DNA of 43,120 nt from Pedobacter chinensis (lineage in GTDB: Bacteria > Bacteroidota > Bacteroidia > Sphingobacteriales > Sphingobacteriaceae). Where the stretch lies: assembly GCF_003339865.1 (NCBI RefSeq), contig NZ_QPKV01000018.1:1-43120 (forward strand), read 5' to 3'. Below, in pieces: positions 16,465-25,720 of this stretch. Made by a program: the position numbers and the translations under genes. Numbering within the stretch: the first letter of the stretch is position 1; each line of letters opens with the position of its first letter. Under the pieces are notes generated by a model. That model ran no database searches. It saw nothing but the letters and a program-made list of their open reading frames with translations, and was not told where the DNA came from.

Positions 16465-16491
16465 GATTTTCCAAATCAAACAAACAGAATC

Positions 16492-16519
16492 GTCTCACCG
16501 TAATTGGTGAGACTTTTTT
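16492..16519 (+). terminator. Rho-independent terminator of the sigma operon
   Basis: GTCTCACC (16492-16499) pairs with GGTGAGAC (16506-16513) around GTAATT and is followed by six T. The sequence just upstream (AAACAAACAGAATC) is nearly repeated ahead of the terminator at 18063. Confidence 0.93.
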
Positions 16520-16668
16520 ATGAAACCAGTGTTCGAAAACGGATAACATTGTTCATTTATGAACAATTATTATTTTACAAATGCTTTTTTGAATTAAAAG
16601 AGCCTGTTTTTATACATTGGTATAAATATTGAAAATCATGAAGTGCTAAATAAACCGAATAAATCAAT

Positions 16669-18036
16669 ATGAAGAAAATTATAGTACTATTGCTTTTTCC
16701 GATGGCTTTAATGGCCCAATCGAACAAACTCACAAAATCTGATAAAATTTATGGCTTGTCTAAATTTTGGCAGGAAGTAAACTACAACTTTGTTTACCTT
16801 AATAAAGTTGACAGAGTTAAATGGGACAGTACTTACAAAGCACTGATTAACACTGTACCTGAAACCAAAACCGACTATGAATATTATCGCGAAATGCAGA
16901 AGTTTTGTGCATTATTAAATGATGGACATACGAATGTTTATATGCCCTCCGGTAAGGATTTCGAGCCATTAAACACCATGTTTGGCAATTATCGTCTATT
17001 TATAGAAAATATTGAAGGCAAGGCCATCATTACCAGGGTTAATCTTAGTAAAAAAGAAGAAATTCCCATTGGCAGTGAGGTTATTGAGGTAAATGGCAAA
17101 ACCACAAAAAATTATATTGCCGAAAACGTTGCGCCATATATTTCCTCATCAACCAGCTACGTTTTAGAAGATTGGAGCAAGTCCAGATTATTACAGGGAT
17201 TGGAAGGGGAAGAATTCATCATTAAAATAAGAAAACCTAAAGGCGATATCGTTACTTTAAATCTGATTCATAAAACAACAGAAGAAAAGGAGGTTTATCC
17301 TGCCTTTCCGCCTGAATCGCAATTATTGGATTTTAAATGGTATCCAAATGATATCGCTTATGTAGCACTTAATTCTTTTGGTGATGAAAAAATAGATTCT
17401 TTATTCCTTACCAAACTTCCTGAGCTTTATAAGGCAAAAGCACTTATTGTAGACCTGAGGAATAATGGAGGCGGGAGCACGAGTATTGGTAGTTATATCT
17501 TAAAGTACTTAACAAATGATAGCCTGCTTTATGGCTCGCGATATTCGACCAGACAACTGAATTCTGCATTTAAGGCCTGGGGGAAATACACCAGCCCTAA
17601 AGATACCGTTAAGAATGCCTGGAATAAAAAAGCACTGCTTACCTATCAGGATAATTATTACTATGATATTGATTATTCTCCTCTTAAAAATAAATTAAAA
17701 GAAAAAAGAATTGTAATACCAACCGCTCTTTTAATAGGGCACAACACCGCATCCGCAGCAGAGGATTTTTTGATTTACGCCGATAACCAAAAGCATATGA
17801 TTAAAATAGGGCAAAACTCTTTTGGTAGCACGGGGCAGCCTTATTTGTTTGATTTACCAGGTGGTGGAATGGCAAGAGTGTGCACTAAAAAAGATACTTA
17901 CCCGGATGGTAGAGAATTTGTTGGGTATGGGGTTAAACCTGATATTGAAGTGATCCCTACATTAAAGGATTATCTTAATAAAAAAGATGCTACTATAGAT
18001 AGCGCGCTTGACTATCTCCGTAAAAAGATTAAGTAG
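16669..18036 (+). CDS. S41-family peptidase, exported, single-domain form
   Basis: 455 residues with a signal peptide (MKKIIVLLLFPMALMAQ). YGLSKFWQEVNYNFVYLNKV near the N-terminus matches the motif at the start of the tricorn-like region in the two larger S41 proteins nearby. A LNDGHTNVYMP motif carries His87. A PDZ-like segment spans about 110-200. The catalytic domain has VDLRNNGGGS (261-270) and the nucleophile Ser362 in NTASAAEDF. It lies after the terminator of the sigma operon and has its own terminator, so it is a single-gene unit. Probably a periplasmic peptidase; substrate unknown. Confidence 0.88.
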   Translation: MKKIIVLLLFPMALMAQSNKLTKSDKIYGLSKFWQEVNYNFVYLNKVDRVKWDSTYKALINTVPETKTDYEYYREMQKFCALLNDGHTNVYMPSGKDFEPLNTMFGNYRLFIENIEGKAIITRVNLSKKEEIPIGSEVIEVNGKTTKNYIAENVAPYISSSTSYVLEDWSKSRLLQGLEGEEFIIKIRKPKGDIVTLNLIHKTTEEKEVYPAFPPESQLLDFKWYPNDIAYVALNSFGDEKIDSLFLTKLPELYKAKALIVDLRNNGGGSTSIGSYILKYLTNDSLLYGSRYSTRQLNSAFKAWGKYTSPKDTVKNAWNKKALLTYQDNYYYDIDYSPLKNKLKEKRIVIPTALLIGHNTASAAEDFLIYADNQKHMIKIGQNSFGSTGQPYLFDLPGGGMARVCTKKDTYPDGREFVGYGVKPDIEVIPTLKDYLNKKDATIDSALDYLRKKIK

Positions 18037-18397
18037 TTATTCTTAACCAAACAAACTGAATCGTCTTCCCTAATTGGGCAGGACTTTTTTTATATTTATC
18101 CAAGAAAATCTTTCTGTATCTTATATGTACCAATTAAATGAGCAGTACAGGAATTATTGGAAAGGAAGGAAAAATACACTTATGCTGCGCAAATTTTTTA
18201 TTATAAATGATAAATTAACCTAAATCGCTTTGTTTGAGGAAAAGCTAAAAGTCGAAGAAGAGAAGAGTAAATAAAGATTTTTGAAATATAAGCAGGATTT
18301 CAGGTTTTTTAAGTAAACCCAAACTAATTTCATTAAATCTGGTTCCATAAATCAAGCACCTTTTTTTATATCTTCGTTTATCAGATAAAAATTATAT
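18037..18397. other. Intergenic region upstream of the TerC gene
   Basis: It contains the terminator of the S41 gene at 18063-18091. The rest is AT-rich, without open frames or repeat-family sequence. TATCTTCG near 18369-18376, 22 nt before the TerC start, is a near match to the -7 box and may be the TerC promoter. Confidence 0.45.
18063..18091 (+). terminator. Rho-independent terminator of the 455-residue S41 gene
   Basis: GTCTTCCC pairs with GGGCAGGAC (one bulged C) around TAATT and is followed by a run of seven T. Stem position, loop and upstream ACAAACTGAATC closely parallel the terminator at 16492. Confidence 0.85.
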
Positions 18398-19174
18398 ATG
18401 GATTTCTTAAGTACTCCAGAAGCCTGGATCTCACTATTAACATTAACGGTTCTTGAAATCGTTTTGGGCATTGATAACATCGTTTTCATATCCATTCTTT
18501 CCGGCAAATTGCCCGAAAACCAACAAAAGAAAGCACGCCAGCTGGGTTTAGGTTTGGCCATGATCACGAGGGTTTTGCTGTTGCTTTCTTTGAGCTGGAT
18601 TATGACGCTTACTTCTCCCTTATTCAACATAGGAAGCTGGGTGGGAATTAATGATGGAGACTGGTATGAAAAACTGGCCATATCTGGCCGCGATTTGATT
18701 TTAATTATCGGGGGCTTATTTTTAATTTATAAAAGCACACACGAAATTCACAATAAATTAGAAGGTGAAGAAGAGGAAGGCGGCAAAGCAAAAGTTCATT
18801 CTTTTTGGGCAACAATATTTCAAATATTGATTTTAGATATTGTATTCTCTCTCGATTCGGTTATTACTGCGGTTGGCATGGCAGAACACATCGAAATCAT
18901 GATAGCGGCAGTGGTTATTGCAGTTATTATTATGATGATCTCTGCAGGTTCAATTAGCGGCTTCGTTAACAAACATCCAACTGTAAAAATGCTGGCATTA
19001 TCATTTTTGCTGTTAATCGGCGTTTCCTTGCTTGCAGAAGGATTAGACCAGCATATCCCTAAAGGTTATGTTTATTTCGCCATGGCATTCTCGGTACTGG
19101 TTGAAATGCTAAACCTAAAAATGAAAAAGAACAGCAAAAATCCTGTGGAACTCAAAAATATGCCAAAGACTTAA
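18398..19174 (+). CDS. TerC-family integral membrane protein (probable Mn export)
   Basis: 258 residues with about seven membrane segments. The family signature is clear: EIVLGIDNIVFISIL near residues 20-34 and DIVFSLDSVITAVGM near 148-162, two related acidic motifs in membrane helices. A cytoplasmic acidic loop (LEGEEEEGG) joins the halves. TerC/Alx-type proteins are best known as manganese exporters that help metalate exported enzymes; tellurite resistance is a historical label. A monocistronic arrangement is likely, as the next gene points the other way. No riboswitch of the yybP-ykoY type was recognised upstream. Confidence 0.9.
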   Translation: MDFLSTPEAWISLLTLTVLEIVLGIDNIVFISILSGKLPENQQKKARQLGLGLAMITRVLLLLSLSWIMTLTSPLFNIGSWVGINDGDWYEKLAISGRDLILIIGGLFLIYKSTHEIHNKLEGEEEEGGKAKVHSFWATIFQILILDIVFSLDSVITAVGMAEHIEIMIAAVVIAVIIMMISAGSISGFVNKHPTVKMLALSFLLLIGVSLLAEGLDQHIPKGYVYFAMAFSVLVEMLNLKMKKNSKNPVELKNMPKT

Positions 19175-19303
19175 TTTGGCATATTTCCCGTTATACGGCC
19201 AAAACAGAGCACGAATAGGAAATCGATTAGATCATTCTATTTTAGAAATTTTTATTCCATTCTGTTTCGGTTGAATTTAAAGTCAGCTTAGACGCACTGA
19301 ACA

Positions 19304-20194
19304 TTAAAGAACATATTCGTTATTTATAGGTTTAACAGGCTCTGGAATATCATCTTCTTCCAGCATCTGTAAAAGATTGATTTCAATGGTTCTGGTAATT
19401 TGATTCAATGGAACACCCGCTGAGTTATTTTCAAAAGGGTTGACCAGGCTCATTCCGTTAATTTGAGTGGACACGAAAACGAAACCGATTAACCAACCCA
19501 GGAATATCGACGCAATTCCTGCATCCTGACTAATTACCAGCGTAAAAGTAACCACAAAGAGCCAAATAAAAACCTTGGTTAAATAAGTATAGGTTGTTGG
19601 AAAAATGGTGTTTTTGATTCGTTCACTCATTCCCATCGAATCCGAAAACCTGGTTAACATCTCGTTGATTTCAATGAATCTGAAGCCATCAATGTGATTG
19701 GCCTTCGATAATTTTTGTAAATCTCTCGATTGAATATTTAAGATTGCATTATGAATATTCGTATGTTTTTCAATTTCCTTTAAATCGGCTTCGGTTAAAT
19801 ATTTCACATAAATTCCATCAACAGTTCCACGTAAATTTGCTTTCAATGCATAAAGAAAGGCGATGTGCCGGCTGATCATTCTTTTGGCAGTGATACCGTC
19901 TCCATCAACATAATTGATCAGTGCTCTGGCAAATGATCGGGAATCATTAACCAATGCTCCCCAAATTTTCCTCCCCTCCCACCATCTATCATAAGCCTGG
20001 TTATTGTTAAAACCAATAAAAAAAGCAATCGCGGTACCTAAAACTGTGGGTATAATGGAGGGAATAATAAAATGATGGGCAATTAAATATTCCCTAACAA
20101 AGTAGGCAGCTGTACATGATGCGATCATGATCAGGTCAACCTGCCAGGTATTTCTTAAAATTCTACTGAGTCTGATGTTTTGTATTAAAAGCAT
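19304..20194 (-). CDS. Bestrophin-like anion channel family protein
   Basis: 296 residues from the Met at 20192-20194; the frame opens nine codons upstream, but MLLIQNIRLSRILRNTW is the usual family start. Hydrophobic segments lie near residues 20-35, 45-60, 200-220 and 225-245. FFIGFNNNQAYDRWWEGRKIWGALVNDSR (about 60-88) is the bestrophin/UPF0187 core motif, and NPFENNSAGVPLN in the C-terminal third is typical. Bacterial members form pentameric cation or anion channels; the ion is not predictable here. Convergent with terC and divergent from the MFS gene. Confidence 0.9.
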   Translation of the reverse strand: MLLIQNIRLSRILRNTWQVDLIMIASCTAAYFVREYLIAHHFIIPSIIPTVLGTAIAFFIGFNNNQAYDRWWEGRKIWGALVNDSRSFARALINYVDGDGITAKRMISRHIAFLYALKANLRGTVDGIYVKYLTEADLKEIEKHTNIHNAILNIQSRDLQKLSKANHIDGFRFIEINEMLTRFSDSMGMSERIKNTIFPTTYTYLTKVFIWLFVVTFTLVISQDAGIASIFLGWLIGFVFVSTQINGMSLVNPFENNSAGVPLNQITRTIEINLLQMLEEDDIPEPVKPINNEYVL

Positions 20195-20331
20195 AATTTT
20201 TATCTGGAAATGAAAATACAAAACAAAAGCAGAAATGTTTGATCAAGGTAACAAATTTAATGACAAACAGTGCAGGTTGCTGATTGTCATGCAAATGTTT
20301 ATATTGTGAAACCAAATATTCCTAATCTCAC

Positions 20332-21852
20332 ATGAGCGAAAGTTTACCAAAGAACAATATTTTCAAGGTTATAGGTGCATCATCATTGGGCACACTAATA
20401 GAATGGTACGATTTTTACATTTTCGGCAGTCTTGCAGTCATTATTGGCCATCAGCTTTTTCCTGAAGATGCTGGTGCCTCGGCATTAATAAATACCCTGG
20501 CAATTTTTGCAGCGGGATTTATTGTCAGGCCATTCGGCGCTTTGGTTTTTGGGCGCCTGGGAGATTTAATCGGACGAAAATATACTTTTCTTTTAACATT
20601 GGTTTTAATGGGAGGGTCTACCTTTTTAATTGGCCTTATCCCATCCTTTAAAAGCATTGGTTATGCTGCGCCGATTTTAGTTTTGATTTTGCGTTTAATT
20701 CAGGGTTTGGCACTTGGTGGGGAATATGGAGGTGCGGCTACCTATGTTGCCGAACATGCACCAAAAAATAAAAGAGGATTTTTTACCAGCTGGATTCAAA
20801 CAACGGCCACACTCGGATTATTTCTTTCATTAGGCATAATCGTAATCACAAAAAATATTTTGGGGGCCGAGGCATTTGGCGATTGGGGCTGGAGAATTCC
20901 TTTTTTATTATCAATATTACTGGTGGTGGTTTCGATTTACATTCGAATGAAGATGCATGAATCGCCCATGTTTTCAAAATTAAAGGCTGAAGGAAATGTT
21001 TCTAAAAATCCACTCAAAGAAAGTTTTAACAATAAGGGAAACTTTAAAATGGTGTTACTGGCGCTTTTCGGGGCAACTATGGGGCAAGGTGTGATTTGGT
21101 ATACCGGACAGTTTTATGCGCAATCATTTTTAGAAAACACTTGTAAGTTGGATTTTAACGATTCGCGCTATATTTTACTTTGGGGAATTGCTTTTGCCAC
21201 GCCATTTTTTGTGGTATTTGGTGCCTGGAGTGATCGGGTAGGCCGAAAATGGATTATGCTGAGTGGCATGTTATTGGGCATTATATTCTACCGGCCAATC
21301 TATCAGATCTTTCTGGATGATACCGATGTATCTAAAATGAACTTAACCGAGGCTGTTTATATGATGCCCAATGTTAAGCATGAATTAATAGCGGGCACAA
21401 ATGATAGCCTTTATACCTCAACCACAAAAGTCATCTTGAAAAATGGTGCTTCTTTTAACAAAGTTCAGGTAGACACCATCTCTCAAAAAAATGGATTATT
21501 GCCTGCCATGGAAATGATAAAGGATAAAGTTTTACCGACTCCGCTATTCTGGAAATTTGTGGGTTTGATCTTCTTTCAGATTTTATTGGTCACGATGGTT
21601 TACGGACCAATTGCTGCATTTTTGGTGGAGCTTTTCCCAACTAAAATCAGGTATACTTCCATGTCGTTACCTTATCATATCGGTAATGGAGTGTTTGGAG
21701 GTTTGGTTCCGTTTATTGCCACTTTGATTGCCAGTTTTGCGGGTTCTACACCATTATCAGGGTTGTGGTATCCGATTGGAATTGCTGCGCTCAGTTTAAT
21801 TATCGGCACGGTTTACCTATCCAATAAAAGAGACGAAAATATTAACGATTAA
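20332..21852 (+). CDS. MFS transporter, metabolite:H+ symporter (MHS) subfamily, with extra loop
   Basis: 506 residues, 12 predicted membrane segments. SLGTLIEWYDFYIFG (about 17-31) and GRLGDLIGRKYTF (about 74-86) are MHS-family hallmarks, as in proline/betaine and dicarboxylate symporters; GEYGGAATYVAEHAP follows. Compared with the usual ~430-450 residues there is an additional ~75-residue polar stretch at about 326-402 (DDTDVSKMN to KVLPTP) between later membrane segments, probably outside the cytoplasm. The substrate cannot be assigned. An 84-residue membrane protein starts 8 nt after the stop, so they form an operon. Confidence 0.88.
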   Translation: MSESLPKNNIFKVIGASSLGTLIEWYDFYIFGSLAVIIGHQLFPEDAGASALINTLAIFAAGFIVRPFGALVFGRLGDLIGRKYTFLLTLVLMGGSTFLIGLIPSFKSIGYAAPILVLILRLIQGLALGGEYGGAATYVAEHAPKNKRGFFTSWIQTTATLGLFLSLGIIVITKNILGAEAFGDWGWRIPFLLSILLVVVSIYIRMKMHESPMFSKLKAEGNVSKNPLKESFNNKGNFKMVLLALFGATMGQGVIWYTGQFYAQSFLENTCKLDFNDSRYILLWGIAFATPFFVVFGAWSDRVGRKWIMLSGMLLGIIFYRPIYQIFLDDTDVSKMNLTEAVYMMPNVKHELIAGTNDSLYTSTTKVILKNGASFNKVQVDTISQKNGLLPAMEMIKDKVLPTPLFWKFVGLIFFQILLVTMVYGPIAAFLVELFPTKIRYTSMSLPYHIGNGVFGGLVPFIATLIASFAGSTPLSGLWYPIGIAALSLIIGTVYLSNKRDENIND

Positions 21853-21860
21853 ATATTTTA

Positions 21861-22115
21861 ATGATGAACGCGTTAAAGAAATTTTTAGGATTGATCTGGA
21901 TGGTTTTAGGTCCATTGGCAATGACATTTCTGTTTATTCAGGCAGTGGATAAAGTTGGTTTGGCACATACTGATATTGAAAGAACAAATACCATTTTGCA
22001 ATGGGGCATTATACTTTTCATCTTTTTGCCCATCAGCCTGGGCTTAATGATTTTTGGCTTTTATGCCTGGAAAGGCGAATATGATAAATTACCTGAAAGT
22101 TCAGAAGAGATCTGA
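21861..22115 (+). CDS. Small two-helix membrane protein paired with the MFS transporter
   Basis: 84 residues with two membrane segments (about 8-27, LGLIWMVLGPLAMTFLFIQ, and 46-70, ILQWGIILFIFLPISLGLMIF) and a short acidic tail (KLPESSEEI). It begins 8 nt after the MFS gene with tandem ATG codons. I do not recognise a characterised family. Position and size suggest an accessory subunit or stabiliser of the transporter, which is inference. Confidence 0.72.
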   Translation: MMNALKKFLGLIWMVLGPLAMTFLFIQAVDKVGLAHTDIERTNTILQWGIILFIFLPISLGLMIFGFYAWKGEYDKLPESSEEI

Positions 22116-23007
22116 TCCTTGGTAAGCCACCATATTATCCGGCAAAGCAGCTTAAACTGCATGGAAGGCATCATTAAAGTTATGCCATGATGCAACATGA
22201 TTTCAAGGTGCCAATATTCCAATATTACCCTTCGTGCTTTAATGCTTGTTAAAGTTTAATGCTGCTCCTGTAGCTTTTCAATAAGAGATTCTTTACTGCG
22301 TTCAGAATGACGATGTTATTCCATAAACCGTCATGCGGGGGAATGAAGAAGCAATCTGTTTTACCAAGTATTCTAGTTGGATCATTGAAAGATGGCTTCC
22401 CTCCAAATGCATAAGCCGTTGAGCCTATCGGTTGTGTTACACCAACCGAAATTAACGATCCATCCCCAATGCGATCTGTCCCATCGTAAGTATTCTAATC
22501 ATCATTGCACCGCCGATCAGAGATAAGAATTTAAAAAAGATTTGGGAACACCGATGATAAAGCCTATGTTTGAAATAATTGAAAAATAACATCATCCATA
22601 TAGCCCTAAAAAACCATAAGATTTCTTTTCAGGAATATTCTGGTAATGCTTTATGCCTTTTTTCAGTAAAATCAGTCGCTTTCTGCAACAGATTATTCTA
22701 TATCTCTTCCTTCAAGGATTTTGATAATCTGGCCCCAAGCCTTTAAAAAACAAAACGATTCCGGGCCTGGGGTTTTAAACAGCAATTTCTTAAAACATTT
22801 TTATTTCCTGCTTGCATGGAGGTGTGATTTCACGCCATCTGTTTTTTCAGCGCTGCGGGAAGATACTATGAGGTTTGAGTCTTACTATTGCTTCTTTTAA
22901 GGCTTAGCCTCAACGGTAAGTGCTGTAAAAGATCAGTAATATCCTTTTGTTTTTTGAAGCTGTAAAAATTTCAGCCATTTAAATCATGAAACATCAATAT
23001 AATAGCT
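22116..23007. repeat. Long gene-free region with dispersed-repeat remnants
   Basis: No credible gene over about 890 bp. 22280-22370 holds the AATGACGA and GAAGCAATCTGTTTTACC words of the dispersed repeat family. 22375-22500, read on the minus strand, has a short open stretch translating to GDGSLISVGVTQPIGSTAYA without start or stop; it may be a second repeat module joined to the AAGCAATCT head, or a gene scrap. The remainder to 23007 shows only weak hairpins. Confidence 0.5.
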
Positions 23008-23394
23008 ATGAATTTAAACGAAAAAAATCCAGTTATCATTCCCGAAGAAGACTACAATCTGCTTAAACCTCATTTCAGCAAGTTGAAACAGCCGGAAGCA
23101 GAAATGTCGCTATCGGCAGAACTCAGCCGGGCCGTCATTATCAAAAATGAGGCTTTTCCTCCCCATGCCATCAGGTTAAATTCAAGAGTCTGGATAACAG
23201 AAGAACAAACTGGCCAGGTAATGGAGTTGAGCATTGTATTGCCTCAGTATGCAAATATTAAAGAAAAGAAAATCTCTGTACTTACACCGATCGCCGCAGC
23301 CTTAATTGGCTTTAGAAAAGGCGAAACCGTAAAATGGAAAGTACCCGGAGGCTTAAAGGTTTTTAAAATCACTGAAGTAGTGGCGCCCGTGTAA
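23008..23394 (+). CDS. GreA/GreB C-terminal-domain protein (Rnk/GreAB-like)
   Basis: 128 residues. The C-terminal 80 residues (IRLNSRVWITEEQTGQVMELSIVLP, then ISVLTPIAAALIGFRKGETVKWKVPGG) match the FKBP-like C-terminal domain of GreA/GreB and of Rnk. The GreA coiled-coil N-domain with its acidic tip is missing, so transcript-cleavage stimulation is not expected. Such proteins bind RNA polymerase in some bacteria; a role as polymerase modulator is inferred. No operon partner is certain; the next small gene begins 105 nt downstream. Confidence 0.82.
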   Translation: MNLNEKNPVIIPEEDYNLLKPHFSKLKQPEAEMSLSAELSRAVIIKNEAFPPHAIRLNSRVWITEEQTGQVMELSIVLPQYANIKEKKISVLTPIAAALIGFRKGETVKWKVPGGLKVFKITEVVAPV

Positions 23395-23499
23395 ATTCTT
23401 TCATTCATAAAGAGACCTTTTGAAAAGTGTGGCCGATCTGGATTTATAATCCAGATTCTGCCCTTTAAATATATAATTTGAACCTTTAATGGATTTGAT

Positions 23500-23763
23500 A
23501 TGTTGAACAATCGTTCTGGTAAATGGTACCTCCTATGGGGGATGTTGGTGCTCAATCTCATTTTATTAATCTTCGCGATTATAAACGATGGCCTTTGGTA
23601 CATGCTATCCAGTTTGTTGTGGTCTTTGATTATTTTACGATATCATGCCGTGATCACGAGAATAAAGGGCATAAATCGCTTGAAAAAAACCTATAGAGTA
23701 AACAGCTTTAAGCGAAGGGCCGGTCTTCCTGGGAAAAGGAAAACAACCGAAAAGCAGCTGTAG
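23500..23763 (+). CDS. Small membrane protein, hypothetical
   Basis: 87 residues with two hydrophobic segments (about 9-27, WYLLWGMLVLNLILLIFAI, and 30-47, LWYMLSSLLWSLIILRY) and a strongly basic C-terminal tail (RLKKTYRVNSFKRRAGLPGKRK). I do not recognise a family. It is likely a real gene because of the coherent topology, but there is no independent support; possibly co-transcribed with the GreA/B-like gene. Confidence 0.55.
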   Translation: MLNNRSGKWYLLWGMLVLNLILLIFAIINDGLWYMLSSLLWSLIILRYHAVITRIKGINRLKKTYRVNSFKRRAGLPGKRKTTEKQL

Positions 23764-23860
23764 ATAAATGCATGGCCGAAAAACGTCATTGCAATGACGA
23801 CTTATACATGGAACAGATATAAAAAACAACTGCAATTACATCTATAAAATTATTTAGACA

Positions 23861-23888
23861 AAAAAAATCCCGATGAAAAATCGGGATT
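23861..23888 (-). terminator. Rho-independent terminator of the rfb operon
   Basis: On the minus strand AATCCCGAT and ATCGGGATT form a perfect 9-bp stem around TTTTC, followed by a run of seven or more T. It lies just after the rfbA stop codon (23895). Confidence 0.93.
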
Positions 23889-23894
23889 TATATC

Positions 23895-24755
23895 TTATTT
23901 AATCAGCTTCAATAAATAACTGCCATAACCACTTTTTACCAGTGGTGTTGCAATTGCCTTAAGTTCTTCAGCGGTAATGAAACCCATGCGATAAGCAATC
24001 TCTTCAATACAACCAATCTTTAAACCTTGCCGCTCCTCAATAATCTGCACAAACTGACCTGCCTGCATTAATGAAGCAAAGGTTCCGGTATCTAACCAGG
24101 CCGTTCCACGACTCAATACGCCAACCTTTAGTTTCCCACGCTCCAGATAAACGCGATTGACATCAGTGATTTCATACTCTCCACGCGGAGATGGTTTGAT
24201 ATTCTTTGCAATTTCTACAACCTCATTATCATAAAAATATAATCCCGGAACAGCGTAATCAGATTTTGGTAAAACCGGCTTCTCCTCTATGGAGATTGCT
24301 TTTTTATTTTCATCAAACTCAACCACACCGTAACGCTCCGGATCAGAAACCTGGTAAGCAAACACTACCCCGCCTTCCGGATTGGCGCTCGCCTGTAATA
24401 ACTTTGCCATACCATCTCCATGGAAGATGTTATCACCCAATACTAAAGCCACTTTATCCTGGCCAATAAATGCTTCGCCGATTACAAAAGCCTGTGCCAA
24501 ACCATTAGGTTCAGCCTGTACGGCATAACTGAACTTACAACCGAGCGACGAACCATCGCCCAATAATTTTTCAAAATTAGGCAGGTCGTGTGGGGTGGAT
24601 ATAATCAGGATTTCCTTTATACCGGCCAGCATTAATGTTGACAACGGGTAATAGATCATCGGTTTATCGTAAACCGGCATCATTTGTTTGCTACAAGCAA
24701 GGGTTAATGGATGCAAGCGTGTTCCGCTTCCACCAGCTAGGATTATACCTTTCAT
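23895..24755 (-). CDS. rfbA: Glucose-1-phosphate thymidylyltransferase
   Basis: 286 residues, full length for RmlA. It joins glucose-1-phosphate to dTTP to give dTDP-glucose and pyrophosphate, the first step of dTDP-L-rhamnose synthesis in the cytoplasm. The nucleotide-binding signature LAGGSGTRLHPLT is at residues 6-18, followed by KQMMPVYDKPMIYYPLS; VLGDNIFHGDG near 107-117 carries the metal-binding Asp. Last gene of the rfbBCDA operon, 95 nt after rfbD and immediately before a strong terminator. The product is typically feedback-inhibited by dTDP-rhamnose. Confidence 0.97.
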   Translation of the reverse strand: MKGIILAGGSGTRLHPLTLACSKQMMPVYDKPMIYYPLSTLMLAGIKEILIISTPHDLPNFEKLLGDGSSLGCKFSYAVQAEPNGLAQAFVIGEAFIGQDKVALVLGDNIFHGDGMAKLLQASANPEGGVVFAYQVSDPERYGVVEFDENKKAISIEEKPVLPKSDYAVPGLYFYDNEVVEIAKNIKPSPRGEYEITDVNRVYLERGKLKVGVLSRGTAWLDTGTFASLMQAGQFVQIIEERQGLKIGCIEEIAYRMGFITAEELKAIATPLVKSGYGSYLLKLIK

Positions 24756-24850
24756 GTTATTAAGTTTAATCGGTTAATTGTTCAAACCGCTATTCGCATA
24801 ATGATTTATTTGAACAATATCTACAATTTATTCTCAACAGTTTAAATAAT

Positions 24851-25720
24851 TTAAACCGTTAAACTTTTTATTTTATCAATACATGCCACCAAACTATCTC
24901 TCCAATAAGGGATGATTAAGTTAAATGTACTTTTTATTTTATTTTTATCCATCACTGAAAAGGCAGGACGAACGGCCTTTGTTGGATAAGCTGACCCGGG
25001 AATTGGATTGACTTTAACCTGTGTTTCGCTGATATCAAATACGGCCCTCGCAAAATCAAACCACGAAGTTACTCCTTCATTGCTGTAATGGTAAAGTCCA
25101 AAAGCTTTTGAATCTGATGCAATAATATCGAAAACTGCATTTGCCAGGTCAATGGCATAAGTTGGTGTTCCAACCTGATCGGCAATAATGTTTAATTCGT
25201 CTCTTTCAGCACCTAACTTTAGCATCGTTTTCACAAAGTTGTTAGCGTATTCAGAGTATAACCAGCTTGTACGAATGATGAAATGTTCTTTAAGCAATGC
25301 AGTTACCGCCTTTTCTCCATCCAGTTTTGTTTGCCCATAAACATTAATGGGATGAGCATCATCATCTTCAGTTAATAGTTTAACTGCATTTCCTTCAAAC
25401 ACGAAATCAGTGGAAATATGAATAAGGGTGGCTTGATTTGATGCGCAAGCTAAGGCCAGGTTAGCTGCCCCTGTTTCGTTAACTGCTTTAGCTAAATCAG
25501 CTTCATCCTCTGCTTTATCTACCGCTGTATAAGCAGCGCAGTTGATTACAAAAGCTGGTTTTTCCTGTTGCAACAGCGATTCCAATCCCGCCTGGTTCAG
25601 AATATTAGCATCTGCCTCCGCTGGAAAAACAATCTCTGTGATGTCTCGGCGTTGTGCGACTGTTTTTAAACATTGTCCCAATTGTCCACCTGCACCTATG
25701 ATTAATATTTTACTGCTCAT
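24851..25720 (-). CDS. rfbD: dTDP-4-dehydrorhamnose reductase
   Basis: 289 residues of the short-chain dehydrogenase superfamily. It reduces dTDP-4-keto-rhamnose to dTDP-L-rhamnose with NAD(P)H, the last pathway step. IGAGGQLGQ (8-16) is the nucleotide-binding loop; the catalytic Y128-xxx-K132 lies in YGQTKLDGE, and STDFVFEG (103-110) holds the active-site Thr/Asp region. The gene overlaps the end of rfbC by 11 nt, indicating translational coupling. Confidence 0.96.
   Translation of the reverse strand: MSSKILIIGAGGQLGQCLKTVAQRRDITEIVFPAEADANILNQAGLESLLQQEKPAFVINCAAYTAVDKAEDEADLAKAVNETGAANLALACASNQATLIHISTDFVFEGNAVKLLTEDDDAHPINVYGQTKLDGEKAVTALLKEHFIIRTSWLYSEYANNFVKTMLKLGAERDELNIIADQVGTPTYAIDLANAVFDIIASDSKAFGLYHYSNEGVTSWFDFARAVFDISETQVKVNPIPGSAYPTKAVRPAFSVMDKNKIKSTFNLIIPYWRDSLVACIDKIKSLTV

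Noticed and set aside
22375..22500. Possible decayed gene reading GDGSLISVGVTQPIGSTAYA on the minus strand
   Set aside because: No start, no recognisable domain and other frames are open too; more likely a repeat module. Kept only as a repeat remark.
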